64,000 bases of DNA from Camillea tinctor. Its lineage: Eukaryota; Ascomycota; Sordariomycetes; Xylariales; Xylariaceae. The notes below the pieces were generated by a model. That model saw only the letters and a list, made by a program, of their open reading frames with translations. It had not been told where the DNA came from and ran no database searches. Both the position numbers and the translations under genes were made by a program. Shown in pieces: positions 35,431 through 46,800 of this stretch (within the stretch, counting starts at the first letter, position 1; every line of letters begins with the position of its first letter). The stretch lies in assembly GCA_022578605.1 (NCBI GenBank), contig MU394071.1, forward strand, positions 1-64,000, written 5' to 3'.

Positions 35431-36591
35431 TTATGCCATGCCCATGTCTCTCATTGCCCGGAACATCGCATGTACATTACTCCGCCTAGGGTTGTTTTGC
35501 AGCGCACGGCTGATCCCTTCCATGAGTCGGGACCTGTGGAAGACAGGGATGGAATTGTAGAGCGTGCGTAGTGTTTCTAGATGTCTCGGCGTCGTAGGCT
35601 GGAAGACCTTTGAATACGAGATAAAGAAGACCATGAGATGCTCTGGTTTATCGAAAAAGTCAAGATCGTGAGAGTCCATCAAATCTAGCGCGAATTCATC
35701 AATCTGCTGCAGAAGCTCGTCACTGCATCCTAGCCCGTGCTCCGAGTCGAGAGCAGCGCAGACTCCGATAAAAAAGTCGAAGGCGCTCTGGTAGCAAGCT
35801 TCAATGTCCCGTTGTAGGAACGCCCTAGCTCTTTCAAATAGGTATAACGGCGTACCCGTCATACGGTACATCTCTAACCCGCGGAATATGCAATGGAGAG
35901 CATCAAGAGCGGATTCGGTCTCGTTTTCGGGACCGATATTAGGAGATAGTGTTCGGCCGAACGGGTTCTGTCTAGTATTGGGCAAGTGTTGAAGGATGTC
36001 AGCTCGGCTACAGAGGTAGATCCCCCCTTTCTCAACGAGCACCGTCACAAGCCGGTCACGTAACATTGACCTTGAACTATAGTCGAGCGGCGGGTATAGC
36101 ACTGATGGTTGCATATGCGGGGATGTTGGATACCATCGGGGTGGATGTCCGCCCATAGGCGGGCTATCTGGGGGATCACACGGGGGACCATGCCGAGGCG
36201 GCCCCCTTGGAGGCGGTCCTCTTGGAGGTGAACCCCCTGGAAGAAATCCCCTTCCACTTGTCCTTCCAGGTGGTGATACCTGAGGTAAATAGCCTTGAAA
36301 TGGAGTCCCATGGTGTGATAATCCACTTCCTGGTAGCCTCTGTGATGATGATCTTAGAGGTGAAATTCTGTGGGGTGAGGATCGTGTAGTTGAAAACCCA
36401 TGTGTTGATGGTTCTTGGTGTGCTGATTGATGCGAATTATTTGCTGGTGATGGAAGCTCCCGCCTTGACGATATGTGCCTTGAAGAGTCTGAGCCTATCC
36501 GCGAATCTCCGGATATAAGTGTGATAGATGGACGGAGTTGATCATCACCATCGAGACTTACGACATATCCGGGAGACGGTGTACGATACAT
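35431..36591 (-). CDS. Intronless 386-aa protein, disordered N-terminus, helical C-terminus, unknown
   Basis: Uninterrupted frame from ATG at 36591 to a stop at 35431. Residues about 1-175 are Ser/Pro/Arg-rich with RSSP and SPPRG repeats (PPRGPPPRGPPRHGPP), likely disordered and phosphorylatable. From about 176 (YSSRSMLRDRLVTVLVEKGG) the sequence is globular and mostly helical, with SALDALHCIFRGLEMYRMTG, ARAFLQRDIEACYQSAFDFF and DEFALDLMDSHDLDFFDKPE. It ends HAMFRAMRDMGMA. The length and clean frame argue for a real gene; I recognise no family. A neighbouring role cannot be inferred. Confidence 0.65.
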   Translation of the reverse strand: MYRTPSPGYVVSLDGDDQLRPSITLISGDSRIGSDSSRHISSRRELPSPANNSHQSAHQEPSTHGFSTTRSSPHRISPLRSSSQRLPGSGLSHHGTPFQGYLPQVSPPGRTSGRGFLPGGSPPRGPPPRGPPRHGPPCDPPDSPPMGGHPPRWYPTSPHMQPSVLYPPLDYSSRSMLRDRLVTVLVEKGGIYLCSRADILQHLPNTRQNPFGRTLSPNIGPENETESALDALHCIFRGLEMYRMTGTPLYLFERARAFLQRDIEACYQSAFDFFIGVCAALDSEHGLGCSDELLQQIDEFALDLMDSHDLDFFDKPEHLMVFFISYSKVFQPTTPRHLETLRTLYNSIPVFHRSRLMEGISRALQNNPRRSNVHAMFRAMRDMGMA

Positions 36592-39500
36592 TTTGGAACT
36601 AGACGACGATTTGACATGCGGGAAAGATACATGTCTTCAAGATAAGTCTAGTAAGTATAAGAATGAATATAAAGGAAATGATGTATGGGTTAGCTAACAA
36701 GCCCTATATAGAAGGCTGTAGATAATGTTAGGCCAAGTACGTTTGAAGGAGAAATGAACGCCACGTGTTTGCACATGAGAATGTGACAACCCGGAATAAT
36801 TGGCAAACATGTTTCAGACTATTATTTTTGAATCATTAGCGAAGCAGTAATATGCATACATGTGATATACCTATAATATAAGCCCGATTGTTGGTGATAG
36901 TAACCTGTCCCGGCTTGTTGGGCGTAAAGATGTTACATTACACGACAATAAACTAAAAGCTTGTGATATGTAAACTTATTGACACTACAGACTTTTCAAC
37001 ATAACGATGGTCGATACACCCAGTGAGTATCAAGCGTAATAGATACTAGATATTGAAGAAAGCATGGTAGATATCAGGAGCGGATCCTAGCTTGGTCTAT
37101 TGGACTTTAGCCAATATGATCACAATGGAAGCAACTTCTCAGATTACAGGAGACCTTTAATGGTCACTGCATATTCGGTTCCACGATATCTGGTGATATT
37201 CATGTTTAGTACACTGTATACCTACTTGGTGTTTAAGACCACCACAGGCTACTAGGTAGGACTATGCCATAGGAGGTTCTTTTCCTCCTCACGAGTCTGC
37301 ATTCAGGTACCAAATATATATAAAAACAGAGAGTTTCCCAGACCAAGCGTCTTGTCACCTAAACTATTTCGGCTTGTTTTAATAATATACCTGCAAATCT
37401 CAGATATACAGGCCTCTATCACGTATAAGTTGTTTTCAGGGGTTAGGAAGGAACAAATAGAGATACTTGTATATAGGTAACGGTGACATCCATGGTTGTA
37501 GTCAGTTCCTTGCACAACAACGTATCGATCACCTAAGCACTTGCTTGGTCCCTCGTGACAGTCGATTGATTGTACTGTTTTTGTTTATAGTGGGCAAGTT
37601 TGGTTAGCAATTTACAACCGCACACGTTGAACGCAAGTTGAGGTATCATGTCCGTGACTGGGAAACCCGGCCAGTTACCCTATTCCTATGAGAGTGTAAG
37701 TTTCCCAAGAAATCAAAGGCATTCCCTTACAGCTAAAGCAAAGGGCATGTATGTGGTATCATCTATACGAATACTGGCCCTAGTCTTCCTATGGTAGCAA
37801 GGAATCAATCAGATCACAATGGTTTGACTGACACCGAATCTCGACGAACAGTCGTTCAAAACTGAAGGAGCCGGCTCTGCTATTGTTACTGATATTGCTG
37901 TCAAGCTTTTGTCGAACCTGGATAGTTTCAAAGATACCCATCCCGATCTTGACAATGACGATGGCACATCTGGGAAGGACGTTGGAACGGTACCAGTTAT
38001 TGGTCCGGAAGCTCAGAACCATCACTTCGAAAGAAGAAAGAACACCTAGGCGATGAAGGGAAGAATTTTCGGGGAAGTGTGCAAAGCACTAATAGTCTCG
38101 TCTGGATAACCTGCATTCCCAAGGGTACTTTCCGGGATCGGGCATATATAATGGCAGTGTTGAAGAGGGAATCATCAGATATAAAGTCGAACGTCGAATG
38201 ATAAGGGATTTTCTGACGCCTAATAGACGATAAGGTCTAAACTCGTGATATTACGGGCTTATTCTTTCAACTTTCTGAACTGAGTTCACTGGTTTGAACG
38301 TCGAGATTCGCTCACTTATGCCCTGGTATATTTCTCTGAATGGCAAAAGAATTAGATCAAGAATTTATACAGAAACCGTGCTCTAAAAGCGAGGCTAGCT
38401 AAAGACCTATCATGACGCCCCAACCGCTCCAGGATTATTTATCTTCAAGGGCTCCTTCTCATGGCCTAGGCACTCGCTTCATTTTCATTCTAGATGATAG
38501 CAAAACCGGTTCATCCGAACAGTGGTGAGCATGTGTTTACTAAACACAACATGAGATGAGATGGTAGTGAGGGAGTTATGGGCATGTGTCAACTCAGAGC
38601 TACTCCCCTTGAACACCCGGAGCTAGCGCATGAAAATTAGACCTTCGAGGAACCTAGCCTTACAGCTATCTATGATCTACCCGGTCTGAAGTCGCTCAAA
38701 CTCTCCTTGGTAATTCCCCAACAGCGGGCCATCCGCATCGCCCTTGCCCTTTATAGGGGACCGTATCACCTTATTACGCTGTAGCTCTGACAAGATATTT
38801 CGCCTCAGCCTAGGCGTCGACCCCACTATTGGGTTTTCTTGCCCCAAGCCCGACATCGAACACAGCCAGACTAGCCTGTTCACTAAGGAGCACAATGACA
38901 TACACTGGTGCAGCATTATTCTAACAAACTTCCTTAGTGCTAGGAATGGGAAGCCTATATGAGTCACTACCATGAGCCCTACGTAATTGATTGATGACGG
39001 GTAAATGGAAGGCTCGCGTCTAGTGTGTAGTTTAGAAAGCGTTGGCGAAATTGGCAGTCTCAAAAGAAAAATAAAAAGACATAGGGAGTAGAATTGAATT
39101 GACTTCGGCGGTAAACCTCCAAATCTCCCTAAAATATAAGACAGTCAGCAAGCATATTCCTCAGGGAGCGGTCATTATACACCTATAATAGCTCGCTACA
39201 TTGTTGATAGCAGATGATAATGAGGATAGAAGCGTCTCCGGGGGCTGAATGAAATCATACTTACCTTTGTGTTTATACTAACAAATACTGACACGTTACG
39301 CTCTCATGATGTTAACCGATATCGCTAACCCTTACCGAAGTCGGGTTTAGAGATACCAAAGGAAACAAGAAGTGAGGGAAGGCGTCTATTGTACGGTGCC
39401 ACGAGCAATCTAGCATTGTGATAAACTGGTCTACAGCTCTCTGGCGATGATGGCTTTGCTCATTGTCTCATTTTGGGGAGCCTCTACCTCCGCATAAAAA

Positions 39501-42500
39501 TCTATCAATTAATAGAGGGTTGAACTTAACCTAGGTGCCGGGCCAGGAGAGGGCTGGCTAACACCCCGATGCCTGACTTCCTGTTTCTGAACGCCATGAG
39601 AAATGAGCACTGGAGGGTATGCGTTGCACGGTCGCGATAAACACAGGGAAGCGGCGCCATCTCTGGGTATATATATATTAACAACCTAAGACTGAGTTGT
39701 TGGAACGATGCGTAAGCTAAAACAGATAGCTCGATCATCTTTGTACTTGTCTTCTCCTTAATCCCCGTACGAGCAAGCAAGTTATCACTTTCCTTGCGAT
39801 CCTGTTTAGGCGTCATGCCTAGGGGCCTGGAAACGAATACCTGTAACCTTGTGTCTTGCAGCTTCTTGATGCTGGTTGGCGGAAAGATATCTGATTGATG
39901 AGAATAATGCTCCGGCGTGTACCTAGCTAGCCAAGGACTGACCTGCCGATAGCGAAGTGGCAACCGTCTGGGTTAGTTATATGGTATCAAGCCACCAGGA
40001 TGGTCGTGTGCATCTTTGGCACGCCATTGGCGGTGATCCGCAACGAAGAAACACATAAGGCAAACGCATTGTGTTCCTTGCCATCATACGATAGCGACGC
40101 CCGTGCCTCTGATACCTTGTCTGTGTTGCTGCTGACGAAATCATCCTTCAAGTCTACCGGCATTGGAGAAGGGAAGGAAGGGAGAGGTACGAGTTTGTTT
40201 TCTAATCTCCCGGGTGTCAACGAAGAACGGCCGTGAAGATTTTGGGGAGGAAGGGAGGGAAAGGGGGGTTGTAGGCAATAGGCATGAAGCATCAAGCATG
40301 TCTGTTTCGGGACTGTTTCAATACTCCTGCGACCCTAGGAAACTATTCATGTTGGGGAAGCAAGAAGAATGTGGTGGTACTGCTACACTGGTGCGGACAA
40401 ATGAAGTAGACTGATAACTAGCACAGATCGAAATTTTTATTTTTATTTGCCCTTCGATAGGGGTCCTTATCTAGCATTTCATTGGTAAGGCGATGGTCGT
40501 CTGTAAGTTGTGTGCTTAGCTTGGACGTTATAATTCAGCACCGGATTGGCAGATCTCGTGGACCATTCAAGAGCGCGAGCTGGTATATGCATAAAAACAT
40601 GTCTTTACTCTCTCATTGAATCATGTTGAGAAAAACAAAACAAAATCGGAAACCGGGTATTCTAAACTTTTTATTTCCCGGGTCTTTTTCTTGTCTCTCC
40701 CTGATAGTGTTGGTGATGACGATGATGCTGATGATTATGCTCTGACGGGCGTGATCAAATTACGTTGCGCGACGACCGGGTGAATTGTCAGAATATCCGG
40801 CCACTATTCGGGATAAGAAATCCCTTAACAAACCCCCCTCTTTATGCAACTTCTTCTGGCCACCGACCGAGGATTATATGCCACGTGCCTTTTTATCACT
40901 CTACCCATCTCGATGCCGTCAACCGAACTTTCTGGTCGTAAGATGTGACGGAATCGGCAAATGCCCATCGCCCCCTGGGATGGGGAACCCAGAGGATCCT
41001 CATTTGAAAAGCCCGAGGCTTACTCCGCTTGTTCACGACAAAAAGTGACGGACCCGCGGAGGGTAGAGGCGGGCTGGACTAAAGAAAACCAACCTTACCG
41101 AGGGAACCGCAGTGCTGAAAGATGCAGACCCACACGGGGGGGGGGGGAGAGAGGAGGATATTCCCTCGTCAGCTGACACAGGTTAGGAGCTATCGATTTG
41201 GCTGCTAACAAGACAGACGATGCGGTGCCAAGGAAACAATCAGCTGCTCTATTTATGTCCCCGAGATGGTGGCCATCTTCTCGGCCCTGTGTGGGACGAG
41301 TCACAGATATGGACACCTACATATTATGGAGGGGCGTTTGGCAAGCGAATCTTTATTTAGTCAGATGAAATGTGACCAGCTATGCCCGGTCGGCCCACGC
41401 CGCGAGATCCGCACTTACATCAAGCTACACCCATCCATCTCAACAGCGACCTCCGTCCTACCATGAGCTCCTACCTAGTAGTTAGCTTATCGATGAGGAG
41501 GCGAGAAATTCGCTCATTCTATTCCTACATATATATATATATATAAAACCCCCCCCCCAAAAAAAACAAACTAAATTGACCGGTATTCGGTCGATAGTCG
41601 GAATCGATGAAGAAAACGAAAAGGAGGGAGGGGGGCGGGGGGAGGGAATATGAACTAATTATGCCATCGGCCCGGAGTCTGAAGGGGGAAAGGAGTGGGG
41701 GAAGTTGACATGATATGGAGTGAAGTGATAGATGGACTGTGATGGACACACAAGCCAGCGCGGCCGGACAAATTCGTAAAAGCCGGCTGCTCCGAGGCTT
41801 TCGTGTTCACCACTACTACTTTAAGGGAACGCGTGCGCCTCCGGAGCACGCATGAGTAGAGCATTCTCTGGCACACGCCCCCCTGCCAATTTCCCCGTTT
41901 GTATTGTAGATCAAGGACGGGTTCATACCTCTGACGGTCCCGTCTCGCTCCTTTAAATGAGACCTGAAGGCGGGATCGGCATTTCGAGACACTCTTCTCA
42001 GCAACAGCCCGGCAGTTTCGGTGCTCGGAATGGAGCATACGTGCGTGCGTCCATAACTCATGATTTCTGCGGTTTGGAGTAGGGGTGGGGAGGAGGGAGG
42101 GAGGGGATACATACTGAATAGTTGAATTTGGATTTATAGGCCAGAACATAGCGAGGGAAGAGAAATTGACGCAGTAGTATCGCGTAAAAACGCGGGTTCT
42201 TGAATCGCACATAACACGCGATCTGGGGTCTAGTCTAGGAAGATAGAGTCGGGCCAAGCCCAATTTTAAATTGTTGCAGCTAGACAGAAACTATGGGCAT
42301 GTAAGGCTCTAAAGGAGGGCGCGGCGCTTGGGGTCGCCGGAAAGGCACTTCAACAGTAACAGTCTTGAGATCTTAGCCAAGATTGGATCCTTATGGACCC
42401 ATGTGGGGAGCAAGGCCTGGCCAGTCTCAATGGATGGACTGATGCGGAGTTGTAAAGAGGGCGAACGAGGAGCCGGCCGGTGCAACGCCCGTCCTCGACG

Positions 42501-43635
42501 AGATGATTCCTCTTCTTCTCCGGCGAAGGTCGGCATCGCTAGGTAGTTAATACCTGCTCATGTATGGAAATGCTGATATCCATAACCAACTCTTCATCTT
42601 TGAAGCGTGTTTCGATGGCCACGAGTTACACAACGAAGCAACGACATAGTTTGGATACCGGCATATGGTTTTCCGTCTCTCTATAGCGGGCTGGGATGGG
42701 ATTCCTGTATGGCTACGGGGCAAGGAGGTACATACCTATCACTTATCAGACAATTTGGGGGAGGGGGGTGGATGGAGGAGAAAACCGAAAAGGGGGCCTG
42801 TGTCATTTTGAGCGCCCAAGTACCAGCTAGGCCTTCGGCGTCTCCACCTCCTTCCGGTAAGCCCAGACAGACCTTGAGGAGAAAGGACAAGGTCAGAAAC
42901 GAGATTAATGATTGAATGGGATGAGGGATGGGATTGGAGGTCAACCGTAATTGGGGTCCCTTTCCAGGCTGTCGGGAACTTGCAACATGACGAATATGAT
43001 AGTGTAAGTAAAACCTGCCGCGCAAACGGGCTTGCCATCGTGGCCTTCTGCTTCCTTGCCCTAGCAAGTTAGCGCGTTGTGTAAGTGTAGGCACTTGAAC
43101 TAGTGACGGCGGATTGGGGACCGGTGAGGAATCAAAAATAGGTACAAGGCACACGCCCCTCTAGGCGGTCGCGGTGCTGAGCGTGGGCGGTTCTCGGCCG
43201 ATTAGGATTTGTTGGTTTCTGGCCACTGAATAGGTTTCGGCGGCAGTGCCCTTACCTGTAGCTAGGAACGAAGGATACTCTCTGTACAGGGGGCTACTAA
43301 TTCGGGTAACATGCTTGGCGGATACCCCAGCCATCGGGTAACATCGAAGGAAGGCGTCCCGGTTTTTCGCATAAGAGACTTCGGGTCGTGACAGCAGGCG
43401 ATTCCCGACTACATAACACAATATATATTACTATGCCTGTCTGTCCCATATTCATCACATGAGGTAGAGGTTCATAATGATGTCTAGTTTGACAACGGCG
43501 GCAGCAGTGATGACCCGGTAAAGGGATTAAGCTACGGACTAACTCTAGAGGTTTGGGGGATAAAAAGAGATGGTAGGTTGGTATACATATATAAAGGTGG
43601 ATAATGATGGGGGCGTACGTGCGTCTATATGTATA

Positions 43636-43639
<4 letters not shown>
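36592..43639. other. Gene-poor interval, first 7 kb
   Basis: Normal base composition but no frame I would call a gene. Two faint coding-like pieces: 37,828-38,049 (74 codons, no ATG, Asp-rich with DNDDGTSGKDVGTVPVIGPE) and 38,640-38,962 (two overlapping plus frames, SLKLSLVIPQQRAIRIALAL and LRCSSDKIFRLSLGVDP). Both may be relics of decayed genes. Simple tracts include G9 near 41,138 and (TA)n with a C-run at 41,528-41,559. Several minus frames of 70-200 codons lack ATG or family features. Confidence 0.5.

Positions 43640-43679
<40 letters not shown>
43640..43679. repeat. (TG)n microsatellite
   Basis: Twenty TG dinucleotides. They produce spurious Val-Cys (plus) and Thr-His (minus) repeats in overlapping frames. 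Confidence 0.97.
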
Positions 43680-43680
<1 letters not shown>

Positions 43681-46600
43681 TGTATGGATGGTGGTGGCGG
43701 AACTTGGGGGTAAACTTGATAGACAGACGGGTGAAGCAGCAGGTTCGGACGGACGCAATGACAAGCTCGGCACCGCCGCCTCAAGGACTTTGGCAGGGAG
43801 GTCATCGCCGCTAAAGCAATCCTTGCGCACACCATTTTGATAGGTGATCAGTTGAGGGTGATCAATCAACCCGGGCCACAGTCTACCGCGCATAGGCCGG
43901 ATTGAGGAACGAGTGACAGCTCCTATGAGAATACGTAGCACAGTACCGGAGTACGGACGACGGGTCTCGTACGGAAAGTCCCAACTATCTGCGGATAAGG
44001 AGGGACGCGATACATGGCGAATGAAGGACATGGCTATGTAAGTAAGTGCCCTCCGGATGCTTGGCCAATCATAGACCCGGGCTTTTCTCGTGTTCCGCGT
44101 CGGTGAAGAGTGATCAAGCCATTCAAAGTGCTCGGGATGTCATACCACGGAGAGATATCGAGACAGATCGTGCGTTCCGTTCAGGGAGGGTGGCTTCCTG
44201 AACTTGGCCCCTCCTCTTTCATCCCTTTCTTTTTTTTCTTTTCTCTCCCCCCCCCCCGTCTTTTCTTTTATTCTTACCTATTTTCTTATCTCTTCCCTTT
44301 CAGCTGTTCTTTTCTCCTATTCTTTCTTGGGGTTGAGGGGTCGCTCTTTTCATGTCTGGTCATCTCCATCTGTTGCCTCCACATCAGCTCTCCGTTTGAC
44401 TGTTTGCTTGTCTTATACGTCAGCTGCATAAATCAGGTGTAATTTAGGTTGGTTGGTTGGATACATACTGTATAACCTATAGAATTAGTGTTTGGTGTTT
44501 TATACAATACCTAGCGTGGAACCAGTTTTCTACGACCGTGTCTGTCTTGGCCGGCGCTATGGCACGAAGATCGAACGGTAAGATGACCTGGGTGCAGTGA
44601 TCCCTCCCCTAGACTATCCCTACCTTAGTAAACTAAGTTATCTATTGGGGAGAGGTATTAGTTATCTTCTGTCGAGCTGATGGATGTTGGAAAAAAAAAG
44701 AAGTAAAATAAACGGCTGGCCTAATTGTCTACTTCTTTTTCTTCACAGGTAGGAAGAATAATGTTTCTTGTAATTCGTTCATGAATTAATATAGAAATTA
44801 TTCGGGAAAGCCAAATAAAAAAAATGGAAGAGAAGGAGGTGCAAAGAAAAAGAGAAAGGGAAAGAAAAAAAATGAAGCTAGATACTTATGTAGATAGGTA
44901 GATACATAACCTCCTTCTTTTCTTACGGCAGCGTAATAGAGGCTGATGGGACTTTCTCGCCGGGCTTGCAAGAAGTACTGACCTCTAGCCATAATAAGTC
45001 CCATGTACATACCTATTAGGAGAGATAGGCAGGAGCCCCGGCAAATGACTAGGGCCGATCCGCCTCCAGTCTCCTAATGCCCGCACCCGTGTCGAGTACT
45101 AGTAGCGGGCGACTTAGACGTGAATTGGGGTTTAGCAAACAAGGACGGAAGGCCGGGAATACACTTCTGACTTACTGATTGAAATCTCCAACCACCCCAA
45201 ATATAGGTACCTACCTAATTGCATATACTCTTAGACGTAGTATCCTAATCTTTGTTTTCTTCCCAGAACGCCTTTGATGAGAGACCGTAATGTATAGGTA
45301 GATACCTAGCTAAATATAGCTGCAAGTATAAATTTAATGAGTGAGATCCTGATGAATTTTTTTTCTGGAAAATTTTTTTTTTTACACCAAAACCCCAAAA
45401 GAAAAGAGCAGTGGTTAGAATATATATATATTTAGGTATTTATTCATTTAATACTTGCACCCTTTCTTCTTTTCCCTTCGTTTTCCCTTTTTACCTTTTG
45501 AGTTTGATGTCCACATAAACTGTTTATATGGTCGAAACCTAAATTGATACGCGGTGTGGATGCCGCGATGTTTTGTTAGTTTTCATTGCTTACGGTTCTA
45601 TCGTGGGTAAGTATGCACACAGGTAAGTAATTTAGTGTAGTTGCTGGATTTATAGGTAGGTTAGTAACTTGAATTGGGCTGTTTAGGTATGTTAAGTTAG
45701 GTAAGTTCCCTACCGAAACTGCGAAGTTACTTGGGTAAGTAAGTCAGGCCCCAATAAATAAAACTGGCTGGCTGACTTAGCTGGCGGCCGCTATTAGGCG
45801 CGTGTATTGTAGGAGGTACGGAAGGGTCCCGTCGCACATTCCCACATTTCAGAAGAAAAAGGACGAGCCGGGGAGCCGTAGACCCGTAGACCCGAGACTG
45901 CTAAAATTAATAATTCTTTTTTGAATTTCGAGCCTCGTTTCTTTCCCTGCCCCGATCGATCGCGCTGGCCCCGGATTTCCTCTCTTACCCTCGCGCCTCT
46001 ACTCCCGCCTTTCTCCTTCCTCCTCCCTTCTCTTCCTTTCCCTCTCCCTCTCTTACCACACTTCACACTTTTTTTTTTTGCTGTCCTCCTTTCTTTTCCG
46101 CTTTTTTCTTCTTTCCACTCTTCCACTTTCCTTTCCCACACTTTCCCGCATCGGCGCGCTCAACTAATTGTTTAAAGCCGACGAACCTTACAAGGTTCTT
46201 CTCATACACATTTATCCATCATCACTCATCCACCCATTGACCCAAATTTGACCATCGGTCGCCTGATACGTCGGTCTGTGTGTGTATCAACTACCTGGTT
46301 ATAGGTAGTTGTATCACTCTTTTTTTCTATTCTATTTTATTATTTTATCTTTTATTTTATTTTATTTTTGCTCTTAGAGGTTTTACTCTCCTAGGTTCTA
46401 GGGCTATCTAGGGAGAAATCAATAGGGAGAGAGAGAGAGAGAGAAAGAAAGAAAAGAAGGAAAGAGAGAGGGGAGTGGGAAAGTTGCTAGGATTTTACTA
46501 GCCGTCCCTTTTTTTTTTAATCTTGTATTATTTGATTTCTTTTTTTTCCTCCTTCTCCCTCTCTTCCCTGCATTCCCCTTCCTCCTCCACTCTCGACCGA

Positions 46601-46800
46601 AACTCCCACAACAAAAATTCCATTCACCGCACCGAGTTACTACCGTCTTCCCCCGTCCTCCTCCGCTTTTCACCTCACCTTTCAAATAACAACAACACTA
46701 CTTCCACCTGTTATCGGACCTCGCCTCGGAGCACTCTATTTATTATCAACGAGACTTCTCTCACTACCTGTCTGTCGATTACGATTCATTGTTGTTACCA
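43680..46800. promoter_or_regulatory. Long upstream region and pyrimidine-rich leader of the Zn2Cys6 regulator
   Basis: Three kilobases with no gene. From about 45,930 to 46,800 the plus strand is markedly C/T-rich (CTCTTCC, TTTCC and CTCC tracts), typical of a fungal core promoter and 5' leader of a regulated gene, ending at the ATG at 46,801. AG-rich tract at 46,425-46,475. The long spacer upstream is consistent with complex regulation; this is inference. Confidence 0.5.

Noticed and set aside
41655..42263. 202-codon minus frame
   Set aside because: Begins with TTG, no ATG near the start, basic/low-complexity composition, no recognisable motif.
43297..44031. 244-codon minus frame with a poly-Thr-His tract
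   Set aside because: Has an ATG, but its length depends on the TG microsatellite and no domain is visible.
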